Origin: Moritella sp. 24
GTDB taxonomy: Bacteria > Pseudomonadota > Gammaproteobacteria > Enterobacterales > Moritellaceae
Assembly: GCF_018219155.1 (NCBI RefSeq)
Contig: NZ_CP056123.1
Span: forward strand, 1,621,505-1,685,504
Direction: 5' to 3'
Length of the DNA: 64,000 nt
The notes under the pieces were generated by a model. That model saw only the letters and a list, made by a program, of their open reading frames with translations. It did no database searches and had not been told where the DNA came from. The position numbers and the translations under genes are program-made. Position 1 is the first letter of the stretch; each line of letters begins with the position of its first letter. Of the stretch, positions 37,922 to 47,163 are shown piece after piece.

Positions 37922-38830
37922 GTGAAAAGTTTATTTGATGGTGCATTTAGTGCAGGCAAGGACGTAAAACAAAATCAAGTGGTTGAACAAGCTAAAGGTT
38001 TTTTGACTCAAAATAATGACGTAGAATTTATTGCAAGAGAATCATCATCTATTACATTAGTAACAGTGAGGGAAGGGCTGTTACCAAGTGTACTTATTAT
38101 TAATGGTTTTTTATCGCAAGACGGTGAAGAAGTATTAGATTGGCTGAGTGTTGTTGATAAAGTATATCCAAACAATAAAGTGATTCATGTGCGTTGGAAT
38201 GCAGGGTATTTTACCGACATAGTACGAGACGATGGCATTGCGACACGTGATGATAGTGCCGCAGATAAACTGCTTGAAGCTGCAAAGTTAGCCATAAATA
38301 TGACACCTGAAGGTGTCGCAGCCTTGGTGGGGGAGCTCGTGACAGACAAGCTCGTCGGGCATTGGAAAAAATCGTTTAATGAAACACTTCACGCAGGGCA
38401 TGATTTAGCAAAAATAATACAGCATGATCCGTGCTTACATGGCTCAATTGTCATGGGTTATTCATTAGGCGCAAAGGTTGCTTGTCAGACATTGAATCAC
38501 CTCGACGCGAATCAAATTTCCACTTGCTACCTACTGGCTGGCGCTGTGTCTGCAAAGGCTGAACAATGGTCGTCTATTTTAAATAAACATACAGAACTAC
38601 AGCTCATTAACTGCTATAGCGATAACGATGACATATTAAAAAGTGCGGATGGTGCTGGGATGTTATTTGATCATGCGCCCGCAGGTCTTGCATGCATCGA
38701 AAATCAGCATAGTGAGCAAGTGATGAACTTAGATGTATCAACATTTACATTCGGGCATATGAATTTTAAAAATGAAAAACTAGGCAGCGCATTGGCTAAC
38801 ATTAAAAATAAAACAATGCTGTGTCTATAA
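37922..38830 (+). CDS. DUF726-like alpha/beta hydrolase
   Basis: A 302-residue protein, start GTG 37922 behind GGATGAG. The nucleophile elbow is MGYSLGAKV (about residue 178-186), a GxSxG motif as in the DUF726/TMCO4 family. It also has SVLIINGFLSQDGE near the start, like other proteins of that family. A C-terminal histidine follows in FGHMNF. Predicted to be a serine hydrolase of the cytoplasm, with lipid or peptide substrate unknown. It stands alone, preceded by an AT-rich promoter region. Confidence 0.72.
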   Translation: MKSLFDGAFSAGKDVKQNQVVEQAKGFLTQNNDVEFIARESSSITLVTVREGLLPSVLIINGFLSQDGEEVLDWLSVVDKVYPNNKVIHVRWNAGYFTDIVRDDGIATRDDSAADKLLEAAKLAINMTPEGVAALVGELVTDKLVGHWKKSFNETLHAGHDLAKIIQHDPCLHGSIVMGYSLGAKVACQTLNHLDANQISTCYLLAGAVSAKAEQWSSILNKHTELQLINCYSDNDDILKSADGAGMLFDHAPAGLACIENQHSEQVMNLDVSTFTFGHMNFKNEKLGSALANIKNKTMLCL

Positions 38831-39688
38831 CCTCAAAAATAGTATTTAATCTTGTAACAGAGCTAAGTCTCCTCTCCTTCGTTCGACGAAACTTTGTATT
38901 TGACGTTTATTCATGTGTTTTTAATCGCTCCTAAAAAGGGCGATTAAACAAATTTGTTAATCATATCAATCTGATTACTAACCTGTAATCAGCACATCCA
39001 TCTTCATTAATACGATTAAATTTTGGTTTTAGGCATTCGTATCACCATCATCACAGCAGAGTGTAAAGTTATTACCATTGTTTTGTAGTACTTCTATCGT
39101 ATTGATTTATTAGAGTTTTTTCTTTTATAATAAATGAATTATTTTAAGTTTAAAGATTTCTATAGGCGCTAATGAAAACTACGGGATTTTGAACTGGCTA
39201 ATATCACACTAAGCACATAAAATTGTTAGTTATACTTTATATTTGGTTGGTGTGTATGTTTGAGCGTGCAAAGATTTAGTTTTACTCTACTATCAATTGT
39301 ATGTTCACTTTTTATTTTTTCGAAAATTATATGGTTTTTTTTGTAATAAAAATGAATTCTGAATATCAATCACTTGGATAGGTATGACATATTTACTGCG
39401 TTGTAATATAAGTTTTTGTTGTTGTTTTTCATATTCACCGTGATCTTTATCAATATATTATATTTTCTAATTTTGTCGTAAACGACATAGTGTAACGATT
39501 ATGTAAGCGTTAGTATGCGCGCATAGAGTTATGGTTTTATACATGTTAATTTATTTTTATAGTCAACCTGTAGTCTAACTATGTCTTTAATGAATGAAAA
39601 TTCAGTGGTCATTCTTCACGCTGAACAGTTACATCGAAGTAGCTAAGTGGAAGTATTATTTTATTTATTATTGAGGTGTTATAAACAA
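38831..39688. other. long AT-rich intergenic region with hairpins
   Basis: About 860 bases without a coding frame. Two inverted repeats are clear. The first pairs TTTAATCGC (38920-38928) with GCGATTAAA (38940-38948). The second is CTGATTAC with GTAATCAG near 38971-38992. The remainder is strongly AT-rich and without repeats. It may hold a small RNA, a long regulatory leader, or the relic of a lost gene. Confidence 0.45.
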
Positions 39689-41146
39689 ATGAGCGATATC
39701 ATGGGAACTGGTCCAAATACCAGTAAAATTAGGGATGATGAGGGCGATGAACTAGGCAAACATAGTCGATTTTTACGTAAAATCGCCTGGTTAGTAGAGA
39801 TTATCGTCGTATTTATCGGTCTTTGTATTTCGGTATCATTAATGTCAAGTGGCGATAATTTAGTGAGTTCTTTCACTTTATCGGCTCCATTTGTGATGAT
39901 TTCATTGGTGGAACTAACCAAAATCCCATTTGTTATTGGGCTTTGGCATTCACGTAAATCATTTCCAATGTATCTGCTTATCATTGCTTTCTTGTGCTTG
40001 ATTACATTTGAAACCTTGCTGAATGGCTTTGAGAGAGCGTTTTCGTCGATTAATAGCAAAATTAACTTAAGTGAAATTGAGATCAGTAAAATTGAAAATC
40101 AGATCCAAGTTAATGACGAAAATATTGCGATAGCATTACAGAATTATAATCTTAAGACGCAAAAAATTGAAAACGACAAAAATGAAGTTAATGCGAATTA
40201 TAAATCAGAATATGCGAGTGAATTAAAACGAAGTCAGCGTTTATCTAAAAATGTGCCGCAGCTAAGACGCTCTCTTGCAGAAAAAAGAGAGCAGTTAAAT
40301 CAGCTTAAAGTTGAAAAGTCAGAGCTGTTACAAGAGCTATCAGCGAAGAAAGAGCAACGATTTAAGTCAACGATAGAGCGTAATCAAGGTGGCGCAGATC
40401 TAGTACAGAAAGAGCGTAACCGTTTACTTGCACAGCTTGATAAGTTGACAGCTGATAGGAAAGTGGCTTTAGATGATTCTAACTTCTTTACCTCACCTGC
40501 GATTAAGAAAGACTACGATGAAAAGATCCGCTATGTAGAAGAGCAGGTCAATAACATTAATAACAAAACGATTATTGGTAAAGAGAAAAGCCCTAATTTA
40601 GAATCGGTGAAGTTCTTAGATAATTATTATGCTGATTTGTTAGCGTTAAAAGATGACATGATCCAGCAGAAAAATGAGGAAGTAAAACAGCTTTCTCGTA
40701 GCTATCGAAATGCAGTAAGTGCAAGTAATAAAAACTTAGCGGTGAAACAAAGTCGATTAGTCAAAGACAAAGTGACGGCATTGCGTGAGTTAGAAAGTAA
40801 GCGTGATAAAGCGGATATAGAATTCTCTAGCGAGAAGGATTATATCAAAGAGATCAAGCAAGCTAATATGAAGTTACGTTATGATATTCGTGTCGTTGAA
40901 ATTGAAGCGAACACGATAGCATTGTCGAATCAGGTTTATCGCATGGCTTCTTACATTGATAATGTGGATCACTATAAAGAAGTGAAAACGGAAACATTAA
41001 CGCTGGTAGGTTTAGTTTGGTTTGGCTCATTAGCACTGATTGGTTCTATTACCGGTATTGCTTTAACCTTATCAGGATTGCATCTTAATAGCTTAGCGAG
41101 AAAACGAGAAGAAAAAGCGAGAGTATATATTGCTAACGACGCTTAA
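39689..41146 (+). CDS. unknown membrane-anchored long coiled-coil protein
   Basis: The start is set at ATG 39689 behind GAGGTG. The frame is open further upstream to 39647. The product has 485 residues. Three hydrophobic segments near the N-terminus (about 30-55, 65-85, 92-112) are followed by some 300 residues of charged coiled coil (KINLSEIEISKIENQ, RSLAEKREQLNQLK, YRNAVSASNKNLAVKQ). A final membrane segment (ETLTLVGLVWFGSLALIGSITGIALTL) comes near the end. No family is recognised. The layout suggests a periplasm-facing or cytoplasmic scaffold anchored at both ends. It ends in a strong terminator and precedes a muramidase gene. Confidence 0.75.
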   Translation: MSDIMGTGPNTSKIRDDEGDELGKHSRFLRKIAWLVEIIVVFIGLCISVSLMSSGDNLVSSFTLSAPFVMISLVELTKIPFVIGLWHSRKSFPMYLLIIAFLCLITFETLLNGFERAFSSINSKINLSEIEISKIENQIQVNDENIAIALQNYNLKTQKIENDKNEVNANYKSEYASELKRSQRLSKNVPQLRRSLAEKREQLNQLKVEKSELLQELSAKKEQRFKSTIERNQGGADLVQKERNRLLAQLDKLTADRKVALDDSNFFTSPAIKKDYDEKIRYVEEQVNNINNKTIIGKEKSPNLESVKFLDNYYADLLALKDDMIQQKNEEVKQLSRSYRNAVSASNKNLAVKQSRLVKDKVTALRELESKRDKADIEFSSEKDYIKEIKQANMKLRYDIRVVEIEANTIALSNQVYRMASYIDNVDHYKEVKTETLTLVGLVWFGSLALIGSITGIALTLSGLHLNSLARKREEKARVYIANDA

Positions 41147-41180
41147 GTTAAGCGACCAGTAACATTTCCAACACAGACTA

Positions 41181-41215
41181 GCCTACGCAGTTAACATTAT
41201 TTGCGTAGGCTTTTT
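41181..41215 (+). terminator. Rho-independent terminator after the coiled-coil gene
   Basis: GCCTACGCA (41181-41189) pairs with TGCGTAGGC (41202-41210) and is followed by five T. It ends just before 41217, so a muramidase start at that position is not credible. Confidence 0.9.
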
Positions 41216-41327
41216 CATGACTAAATTTAATGCTAAATTCCGACTTTTCTCCGATAGTAGTTTTTCTATATCAATGTCATTCTTTATATTCTTAATGTAC
41301 AAGCGGTTAATAATAAGAGTGGTATAT

Positions 41328-41852
41328 ATGGCTGATTTTAAACTTGGGTTTGAAAAAATGTTAAGTAATGAAGGGGGTTACAAGCTACATCATGTAGCGG
41401 GTGATCGTGGGGGGTTAACGTTTGCTGGTATTTCTGCTAATGCACATCCTCAATGGCCGGGTTGGCGATTATTAAAAAATCACGGGGTTGATGGACAACA
41501 AAACCCACAGGTTACGGAGTTAGTTTACCAATTTTATCGTAGTCACTTCTGGGATAAAATAAATGGCGACATGATCGCGAGTCAAAAAATAGCAGAAAGC
41601 GTATTCGATTTTTCTGTTAATACGGGCCTTTATACTGCGATAAAGCTTGCGCAGGATGTCGTTGATGCCAAGTCTGATGGCATTGTTGGACCAAATACGT
41701 TATCTAAACTGAATCATTGTAATGAATCCTTCTTTGTTTCTCATTATGCGTTAGCTAAAATTACACGCTATGCAAAAATTGTAAGCAATAATGAAACTCA
41801 GAATAAATTTTTACTCGGTTGGATTAATAGAACACTACAGAGCTTAGCGTAA
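41328..41852 (+). CDS. GH108-type N-acetylmuramidase (endolysin-like)
   Basis: Start set at ATG 41328 (MADFKLGFEK), since the longer frame from 41217 begins at the tail of a terminator. The product has 174 residues. The catalytic region has NEGGYKLHH (glutamate at residue 15) and DRGGLTFAGIS, the hallmark of glycoside hydrolase family 108. A C-terminal peptidoglycan-binding half contains DGIVGPNTLSKL. It cleaves the glycan of peptidoglycan. No signal peptide or holin is seen. Such genes are often phage-derived, but no other phage gene is nearby. Confidence 0.85.
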   Translation: MADFKLGFEKMLSNEGGYKLHHVAGDRGGLTFAGISANAHPQWPGWRLLKNHGVDGQQNPQVTELVYQFYRSHFWDKINGDMIASQKIAESVFDFSVNTGLYTAIKLAQDVVDAKSDGIVGPNTLSKLNHCNESFFVSHYALAKITRYAKIVSNNETQNKFLLGWINRTLQSLA

Positions 41853-42085
41853 ATAGTTTGTAGCTATGTGTCATAATGATGAACGCAGTCGATGGCACTA
41901 AAATACTATAAAGAATGATTAACTATCGGTCAATATTACCACTTAAATCTCAATTTTATTCTGTAAACCATCAAAAACATGCCTCTAAAGAGATGAATAT
42001 CTATTTTAATGTATAATTTTTGACAAGCTGTTATTTTTTATCCCATAATATTCATACCAGTTGAGAATATGAAAAGGGAATAATC

Positions 42086-42733
42086 ATGATCCAACCGATG
42101 CGTCATAATGATAATATGTCAAATATCACCGTATTATCGTTCATAGAACCACATCCATTATTAGTTGATATTGCCAATAATGATGATATCAATATGCAAT
42201 ATGTTACCGCGAAAGATGGAATTTCGCAGGATGCACATTTACTAAAATCAGACTTGATCGTCGTTATTTATCAGAAAAAACACGAAAATAAAGCGAGTTA
42301 CCTTTCCAGACGAATGATCATCGAAGATAACTTTATTGCGACGATTTGGTTGAATATCGATGAGTTAGATAAACGTGACAGTTTAACAGCATTACGCTTT
42401 GTTTATCATATGGCAACCATGCTTAATCAGAATCAATTGCTCAAATTTAATATTAGTGATATTTCGTCATTGATATCGCATTCTAAATCATTACGTTTCT
42501 TTGAAACCTCTTGCGAAGATTCTTCATTAACGCTTGCTGCGAACGATTCGATTGCGGATTCTGCTGCAATGATTATTGTCACAAAAGAACCTATTTCGAT
42601 TCGAAAAATTAATGCCGGGTTTGAAGTCATTAATGAGGTTTGTGAGCACAAAGTACCGTGTTACTACGGTGTGCATATGTCGCCTAAGTACAGTGCTAAA
42701 CACACTTATCTGTACCTTGTTGGCGAACGTTAA
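42086..42733 (+). CDS. orphan protein resembling the C-terminal half of FtsZ
   Basis: A 215-residue protein with no signal peptide. AAGGGAA precedes the start. From about residue 100 the order of elements recalls the FtsZ C-terminal domain. A helix ends in QLLKFNISDISSLIS, like the NVDFADV segment of FtsZ. Strands follow with AAMIIVTKEPISIRKINAGFEVINEV, and then a final strand pair in VHMSPKYSAKHTYLYLVG. The GTP-binding half is absent or unrecognisable. The resemblance is by eye and weak at the residue level. A role in division or cytoskeleton is only a guess. It stands alone. Confidence 0.6.
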   Translation: MIQPMRHNDNMSNITVLSFIEPHPLLVDIANNDDINMQYVTAKDGISQDAHLLKSDLIVVIYQKKHENKASYLSRRMIIEDNFIATIWLNIDELDKRDSLTALRFVYHMATMLNQNQLLKFNISDISSLISHSKSLRFFETSCEDSSLTLAANDSIADSAAMIIVTKEPISIRKINAGFEVINEVCEHKVPCYYGVHMSPKYSAKHTYLYLVGER

Positions 42734-42754
42734 TCAGCGTTGTTTATAAAATAA

Positions 42755-42790
42755 ATAAGTAGGTGCTAATAATAAGCACCTACTTATAGG
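42755..42790. terminator. bidirectional hairpin between convergent genes
   Basis: ATAAGTAGGTGCT pairs perfectly with AGCACCTACTTAT around a seven-base loop. It separates the FtsZ-like gene and the cytochrome peroxidase gene. Confidence 0.75.
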
Positions 42791-42822
42791 ACCTCTATTT
42801 CCTAATCGTTAACCTGCGGGAA

Positions 42823-45393
42823 TTAGTGAATTCCTAATTCAATTTTAGTTGCAGGGTTTTGGCGAGTTGGCGCTGTGATCGTAGCAAGAAAATCTTGCAG
42901 CGCTTCCGCTTCGGCTATGGTTAGATTTAAGGGGCGAATCTGTTCAGATAATACCGGATAAGTCGGATCATATTTATTCCAACCAAAAGGTGCGTTATCT
43001 GCCATGCCTGCAGAGTACATGGAAATAACGCCTTCCATCGTATCCAGTAAGCCGTTGTGGAACCACGGATGGTTGTTCATCACATCACGTAATGACGGCG
43101 TTTTGAATTTACCCACACTACTTGGGTTGTTATCGACATTATACAATCCCAAATCTTCATAAAATCCTTGGTAATAAGTCAGCCCGACGTTTTGCATTTT
43201 ATGGTCTGTAAATTCAGCACCCATATGACAATTAACGCAACGGCCATTACGACGGAAGATATCTAACCCCCATAACTCTTTATCAGACAATGCTGTGGTA
43301 TCACCAGAATTATCAGCCTGAGTAACAAAGGTATCAAAACGACTTGGGTTACTAATAATGGTACGTTGGAAGGTCGCCAGTGCCATCCCTAATTGCAGTT
43401 CTGTTATGTCCGTGTTTTCGGGAAATGCTTGTTTGAACAATGCAGGGTATTCTGAATGCGAATTAAGTCGCGAAAGTAAACGCGGCAAGCTTTCTGCCAT
43501 TTCTAGAGGGTCTTGAATTGGCATTAATGCTTGCTGCTCTAATGTCGCAGCACGACTGTCCCAAAATAAAACAGGCAAAAACGCGCTATTTACAATAGTC
43601 GGCGCATTACGTTTACCACGTTGACGATCATGACCAATAGAAACTTCTTGTCCATCACCCCAGCCTAATTTAGGGTCGTGACAACTTGAGCATGCTACAT
43701 CACCAGCTTGGGATAAGAAGGGGTCAAAAAATAGCTTTTCGCCTAACGTTACCTTTAATTCACTATAAGGATTATCGTTAGGAAAATCTGGCTTCGGCAT
43801 AACACCTAGCTCTTGGTAACTTGATAGATCATCAACAAAAGGTTGTGGCCAATAATCACTATTGCTTGCGTAAGCTTGTCTTAAACGGTTGAAGTTGGGT
43901 TGACCATGGTTGTTGACCGAACGAGGGTCTTCTGTCGCTCTGTTTTCAAACGTAGTGGCAATCAACAAAATACGCCCAGTATCAATATCGGTGGTTGATT
44001 TTGGTTGCAAATCCACTGTGGAAGGTAAGCTATACAAACCATAACCAGACGTTGTTTTTACCCAGTAATCTCCACTTTCAGGTTGATTGAGCGATGTTTC
44101 ATATAGCAAGCTATAATCAGAATCTTGCTCGCCTTTATAGAGCAACATTGCGAGTTCATCGGCTGTTGGTAGTCGCCAGTCATGACGGCCACAAAGTTGC
44201 GCTTGGTTGATATCAGCAAGCACACTTGGCACACCTGTCTGTATTGATAGCTGCTGATTGGTGTTCGTCATATCTTGTGGGTTTGGTGTTAGCCAATATA
44301 CATTTGAAAATTGCTTGTCACGTAAATAGAGATTATCACGTACTAACCCACGCATATCATCTAAGCAACGCCAAGGAGCATCAGCGTAGTCATCAGATTG
44401 TTGCGATTTAGGTAATGGCAAGCCACTATTATCTAAGCGTATAAAGCTATCTTTCTCTGCTTTTGGTTCTTTCTGCTCTGATGGCAGTGTCGTATCACGT
44501 TTGACACCACTCACGAGCATGACAGATTTAGGTTTACGCTTGTTTTGTACTACTGCAGTATGGCGACCGCTTGCAAAATCTCGCGTAGGCGCAATATTGT
44601 CGGCATGTGATTGTTGATTATCATCATCCGCTAACCAGTAAGTTTCAAAGCCTGTCGCACTAAAAAAATAAGGGTCAACCGCAGCTTGGTTAGTATCTAA
44701 CGCATAATCTTGTTCACTGACTAGTCCTTCTATTTCGTAGCTTGATGGTAAACGCCAATCATTGCGGCCGCACCAATTTTGCTGATTCGCATAATCAACC
44801 AGTGTATCTGTCGTGCATGCTTGGCTGTTTCCATCACGATCAGTGAATTGGCATTGTGCTTGGAAATCTGGCAAGGTCGGCTGCCAATCACCCCATGCAT
44901 AGGTTTGCATTGTCGGTTGTAATGGACTTGCCCACACGACACCTTGGTGAATGTTACTGTCGGCGATGCACTGCCATTCTTTACTTTTAGTCTTGTCTTT
45001 CAGTGATAATGTCGTAAAACGCGGTGTTGGCTTATTGATTCTAATGAGCCAATTAACGGTTTCAACTTTATTATTTGATACCACGGCTATTTTGACATGG
45101 TCTGACCCTTGCGCATCTGCGTTTGCCTGATAAGTAAAGGTATTGCCTTGTACACTGGCCTTACCGTATAGGCCAGGTTGAATAAGCTGTAACGTTTGCG
45201 TTGACGTTAAGGCATACTGTTTTGTTGTCGTCTGCCCTTGTGTTAACTGTATTCGAGGGGCAAGTTGTAGCGGGGTACTGCTGCTATTGTTGTTGCTCGA
45301 TCCATTGTTATCACTGCCACATGCAACCAATAGCGCACAGCTAGTGATAACCACTAGCTGACACTTTATGCTTTTTAATGTACTGATTTTCAT
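42823..45393 (-). CDS. lipoprotein with DUF1566 domains fused to di-haem cytochrome c peroxidase
   Basis: An unusually long 856-residue protein. The lipobox is LLVAC (cysteine near residue 25), followed by an Asn/Ser linker. Two DUF1566 (Lcl-type) modules cover about 130-300 and 340-490, each with a WCGRNDWRLPS-type motif (CGRHDWRLPT in the second). The C-terminal 350 residues are a MauG/cytochrome c peroxidase with two haem sites, CSSCH (C568, C571, H572) and CVNCH (C719, C722, H723), plus GKRNAPTIVNSAF. Normal family members lack the N-terminal part. The stop of the upstream gene overlaps its start by one base (TAATG), so the two are coupled. Confidence 0.88.
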   Translation of the reverse strand: MKISTLKSIKCQLVVITSCALLVACGSDNNGSSNNNSSSTPLQLAPRIQLTQGQTTTKQYALTSTQTLQLIQPGLYGKASVQGNTFTYQANADAQGSDHVKIAVVSNNKVETVNWLIRINKPTPRFTTLSLKDKTKSKEWQCIADSNIHQGVVWASPLQPTMQTYAWGDWQPTLPDFQAQCQFTDRDGNSQACTTDTLVDYANQQNWCGRNDWRLPSSYEIEGLVSEQDYALDTNQAAVDPYFFSATGFETYWLADDDNQQSHADNIAPTRDFASGRHTAVVQNKRKPKSVMLVSGVKRDTTLPSEQKEPKAEKDSFIRLDNSGLPLPKSQQSDDYADAPWRCLDDMRGLVRDNLYLRDKQFSNVYWLTPNPQDMTNTNQQLSIQTGVPSVLADINQAQLCGRHDWRLPTADELAMLLYKGEQDSDYSLLYETSLNQPESGDYWVKTTSGYGLYSLPSTVDLQPKSTTDIDTGRILLIATTFENRATEDPRSVNNHGQPNFNRLRQAYASNSDYWPQPFVDDLSSYQELGVMPKPDFPNDNPYSELKVTLGEKLFFDPFLSQAGDVACSSCHDPKLGWGDGQEVSIGHDRQRGKRNAPTIVNSAFLPVLFWDSRAATLEQQALMPIQDPLEMAESLPRLLSRLNSHSEYPALFKQAFPENTDITELQLGMALATFQRTIISNPSRFDTFVTQADNSGDTTALSDKELWGLDIFRRNGRCVNCHMGAEFTDHKMQNVGLTYYQGFYEDLGLYNVDNNPSSVGKFKTPSLRDVMNNHPWFHNGLLDTMEGVISMYSAGMADNAPFGWNKYDPTYPVLSEQIRPLNLTIAEAEALQDFLATITAPTRQNPATKIELGIH

Positions 45394-47018
45394 TATTTTT
45401 GTAATCTCGTTGTTGAGATTAGGCGTACGCGATGCGCTTCTGTGTTTGCTAAACCGCTGCTTTCAGAGAACGAATCTTGAAATGCCACGGCGACTTGTTT
45501 TGTTTTTGGTTTGTATGTGTCAGCTGTCGAGGTCCAGTAATAGCTGTCGTAATCAACGGTTGTATCATCAAGTACACTGGTCACATAGCTTGCACGTAAA
45601 CTTGGATAACCCCATGCAGGTGTATTTACAAGTAGGCTTTTTAACTCATTTTCTGTTGGTAAGCGCCAGTTTGTTTGTCCACAAGAGGCAATTTGGTTAA
45701 CTTGATCTACGTATTTAACCGCTTCAGCATAGGTTTTCAGCGGAGCATTTTTATTAATGCGTTGCCATAAAATCTGCGTGTTTGGTAACGCTGATTTATA
45801 TGCTTGATCTGATGTACAACCCCATGTTGTCGCTTCTTGTGTCGCGAGTACTTGGCCAAGTGAACCATGCTTTACAAAGCGAGATGTCCAAGTGCTATTT
45901 TCGTCAATATCTTTTGCTACATCTTGTGGTGATAATGTCGTCGTTAAAGGCGGTACGTCATTGTCTTTTTTATCTGGAATAACAGTGCCGTTCACTAACA
46001 TTGTAAAATGGGGTTCGTTTGTTGAACGTGGCGGCATATTTGCAAAGTCAAAATCTTCACCCATCCACATCACATGAGCATCACCTACAAGCGCGTTTGA
46101 ACCTTTCCAATCATTATCTGCAGGATTTGTATCATGGCCATTTGGATAAATGGTGAATGAATTAGTCCAATATGCTTCATCGTAATTAGAGTCAACATAA
46201 GGGAAGTAGAAATTGTTGATTGGAGACTGTTTGCTGTCTTCATCAAATAACTTTTTATCGAGCAGCGTCTGCCATTCTGTGCGTGTTGCTAAGCGCCAAT
46301 CTGAACGGCCGCAAAGTTGTTGCTTGTTTGCTTCGGCGACGAGGTTATCGGTATTACAGTTACCATCAAGTGTGCAGCTTGATTCGTCATAGTCTCGGTT
46401 ATTAATGACGCGATCGCCCCAGTAATAAGTTGCATCAAATGCATATGGGCCATTTGCTTGCGGTGCTTGCCACATGAGTTCACTGCTATTATCGGTGACG
46501 CAACTCCAGTCACTGGTATTGGCTGGTCGAGCCTGATCTTCTGGCGATAACACGGTGCCATCTAAGCTTACTTTACTGAAACGTATGACAGGAGTATTCG
46601 ATTTATCGTTATATAACGGTAATACGGAACCATCAAGCTTATAAATACTGTTATCTACTTGATAACTAATTTCAAATTTATAATTAAGTTGAGCGGCAAT
46701 GATTTCAGCACTTAACGGGCTTGACGTTAAGTCAGCATAGGGTTTGAAAACAATATGTCCTGTAGCCATATCAAGCTGTGCACTACCGAAATTAGTGGTG
46801 ATCTTAGAGACCGTATTCATATTGGTAGCGGTAACACCTGGCGCTGTAAAAGTAACCTCTGTCGCTGATACGGCTGTTATATCCGCAGCTGTAATGTGTG
46901 CGATTGTTGTCGTTGGCTTAGGTACCGGTTTAGTTGTTTGTGTTGTATTTGAGCTAGAACCGTTACAAGCTGTGAGCAGTAGGCTGATGCAAGCTATAGA
47001 TAATGTTGTTTTTTTCAT
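45393..47018 (-). CDS. lipoprotein with two DUF1566 (Lcl-type) domains
   Basis: A 541-residue lipoprotein: lipobox LLTAC (cysteine 18), Thr/Pro-rich linker to about residue 40, a beta domain, then two DUF1566 modules with CGRSDWRLATRTEW (about 235) and CGQTNWRLPTENEL (about 455). DUF1566 repeats are found in surface and fimbrial proteins of many marine bacteria. It is the first gene of a two-gene operon with the peroxidase fusion and lies behind a Fur-like operator. Confidence 0.85.
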   Translation of the reverse strand: MKKTTLSIACISLLLTACNGSSSNTTQTTKPVPKPTTTIAHITAADITAVSATEVTFTAPGVTATNMNTVSKITTNFGSAQLDMATGHIVFKPYADLTSSPLSAEIIAAQLNYKFEISYQVDNSIYKLDGSVLPLYNDKSNTPVIRFSKVSLDGTVLSPEDQARPANTSDWSCVTDNSSELMWQAPQANGPYAFDATYYWGDRVINNRDYDESSCTLDGNCNTDNLVAEANKQQLCGRSDWRLATRTEWQTLLDKKLFDEDSKQSPINNFYFPYVDSNYDEAYWTNSFTIYPNGHDTNPADNDWKGSNALVGDAHVMWMGEDFDFANMPPRSTNEPHFTMLVNGTVIPDKKDNDVPPLTTTLSPQDVAKDIDENSTWTSRFVKHGSLGQVLATQEATTWGCTSDQAYKSALPNTQILWQRINKNAPLKTYAEAVKYVDQVNQIASCGQTNWRLPTENELKSLLVNTPAWGYPSLRASYVTSVLDDTTVDYDSYYWTSTADTYKPKTKQVAVAFQDSFSESSGLANTEAHRVRLISTTRLQK

Positions 47019-47063
47019 TTTATTTGGTTTATTTTATTTATTTTTATGGAAATTGGGTGGGGG

Positions 47064-47116
47064 ATGATAATTACTTATAAAAGATAATGCAAGTGATAAC
47101 TGTTATCATTTGCATT
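47064..47116 (-). promoter_or_regulatory. promoter with overlapping Fur-like palindrome
   Basis: On the minus strand a -35 TTGCAT (47087-47092) and a -10 TATCAT (47064-47069) are separated by 17 bases. A 31-bp inverted repeat (47086-47116) with one mismatch and a single central base covers the -35 box. Its core TGATAACTGTTATCA matches 12 of the 14 defined positions of the 7-1-7 Fur consensus. Repression by iron-loaded Fur is the simplest reading. Confidence 0.6.
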
Positions 47117-47163
47117 TAATTGATTGCCTACTTTCGAAAGATGAGCTGTTTGAGAAAGGGAGG

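Noticed and set aside
41217-41327. Longer muramidase start at 41217
   Set aside because: The extra codons start at the tail of a strong terminator and encode a hydrophobic stretch not seen in the GH108 family; ATG 41328 fits better.
41328-42733. Prophage remnant
   Set aside because: Only one phage-type gene (muramidase) is present; no integrase, capsid, terminase or attachment repeats were found.
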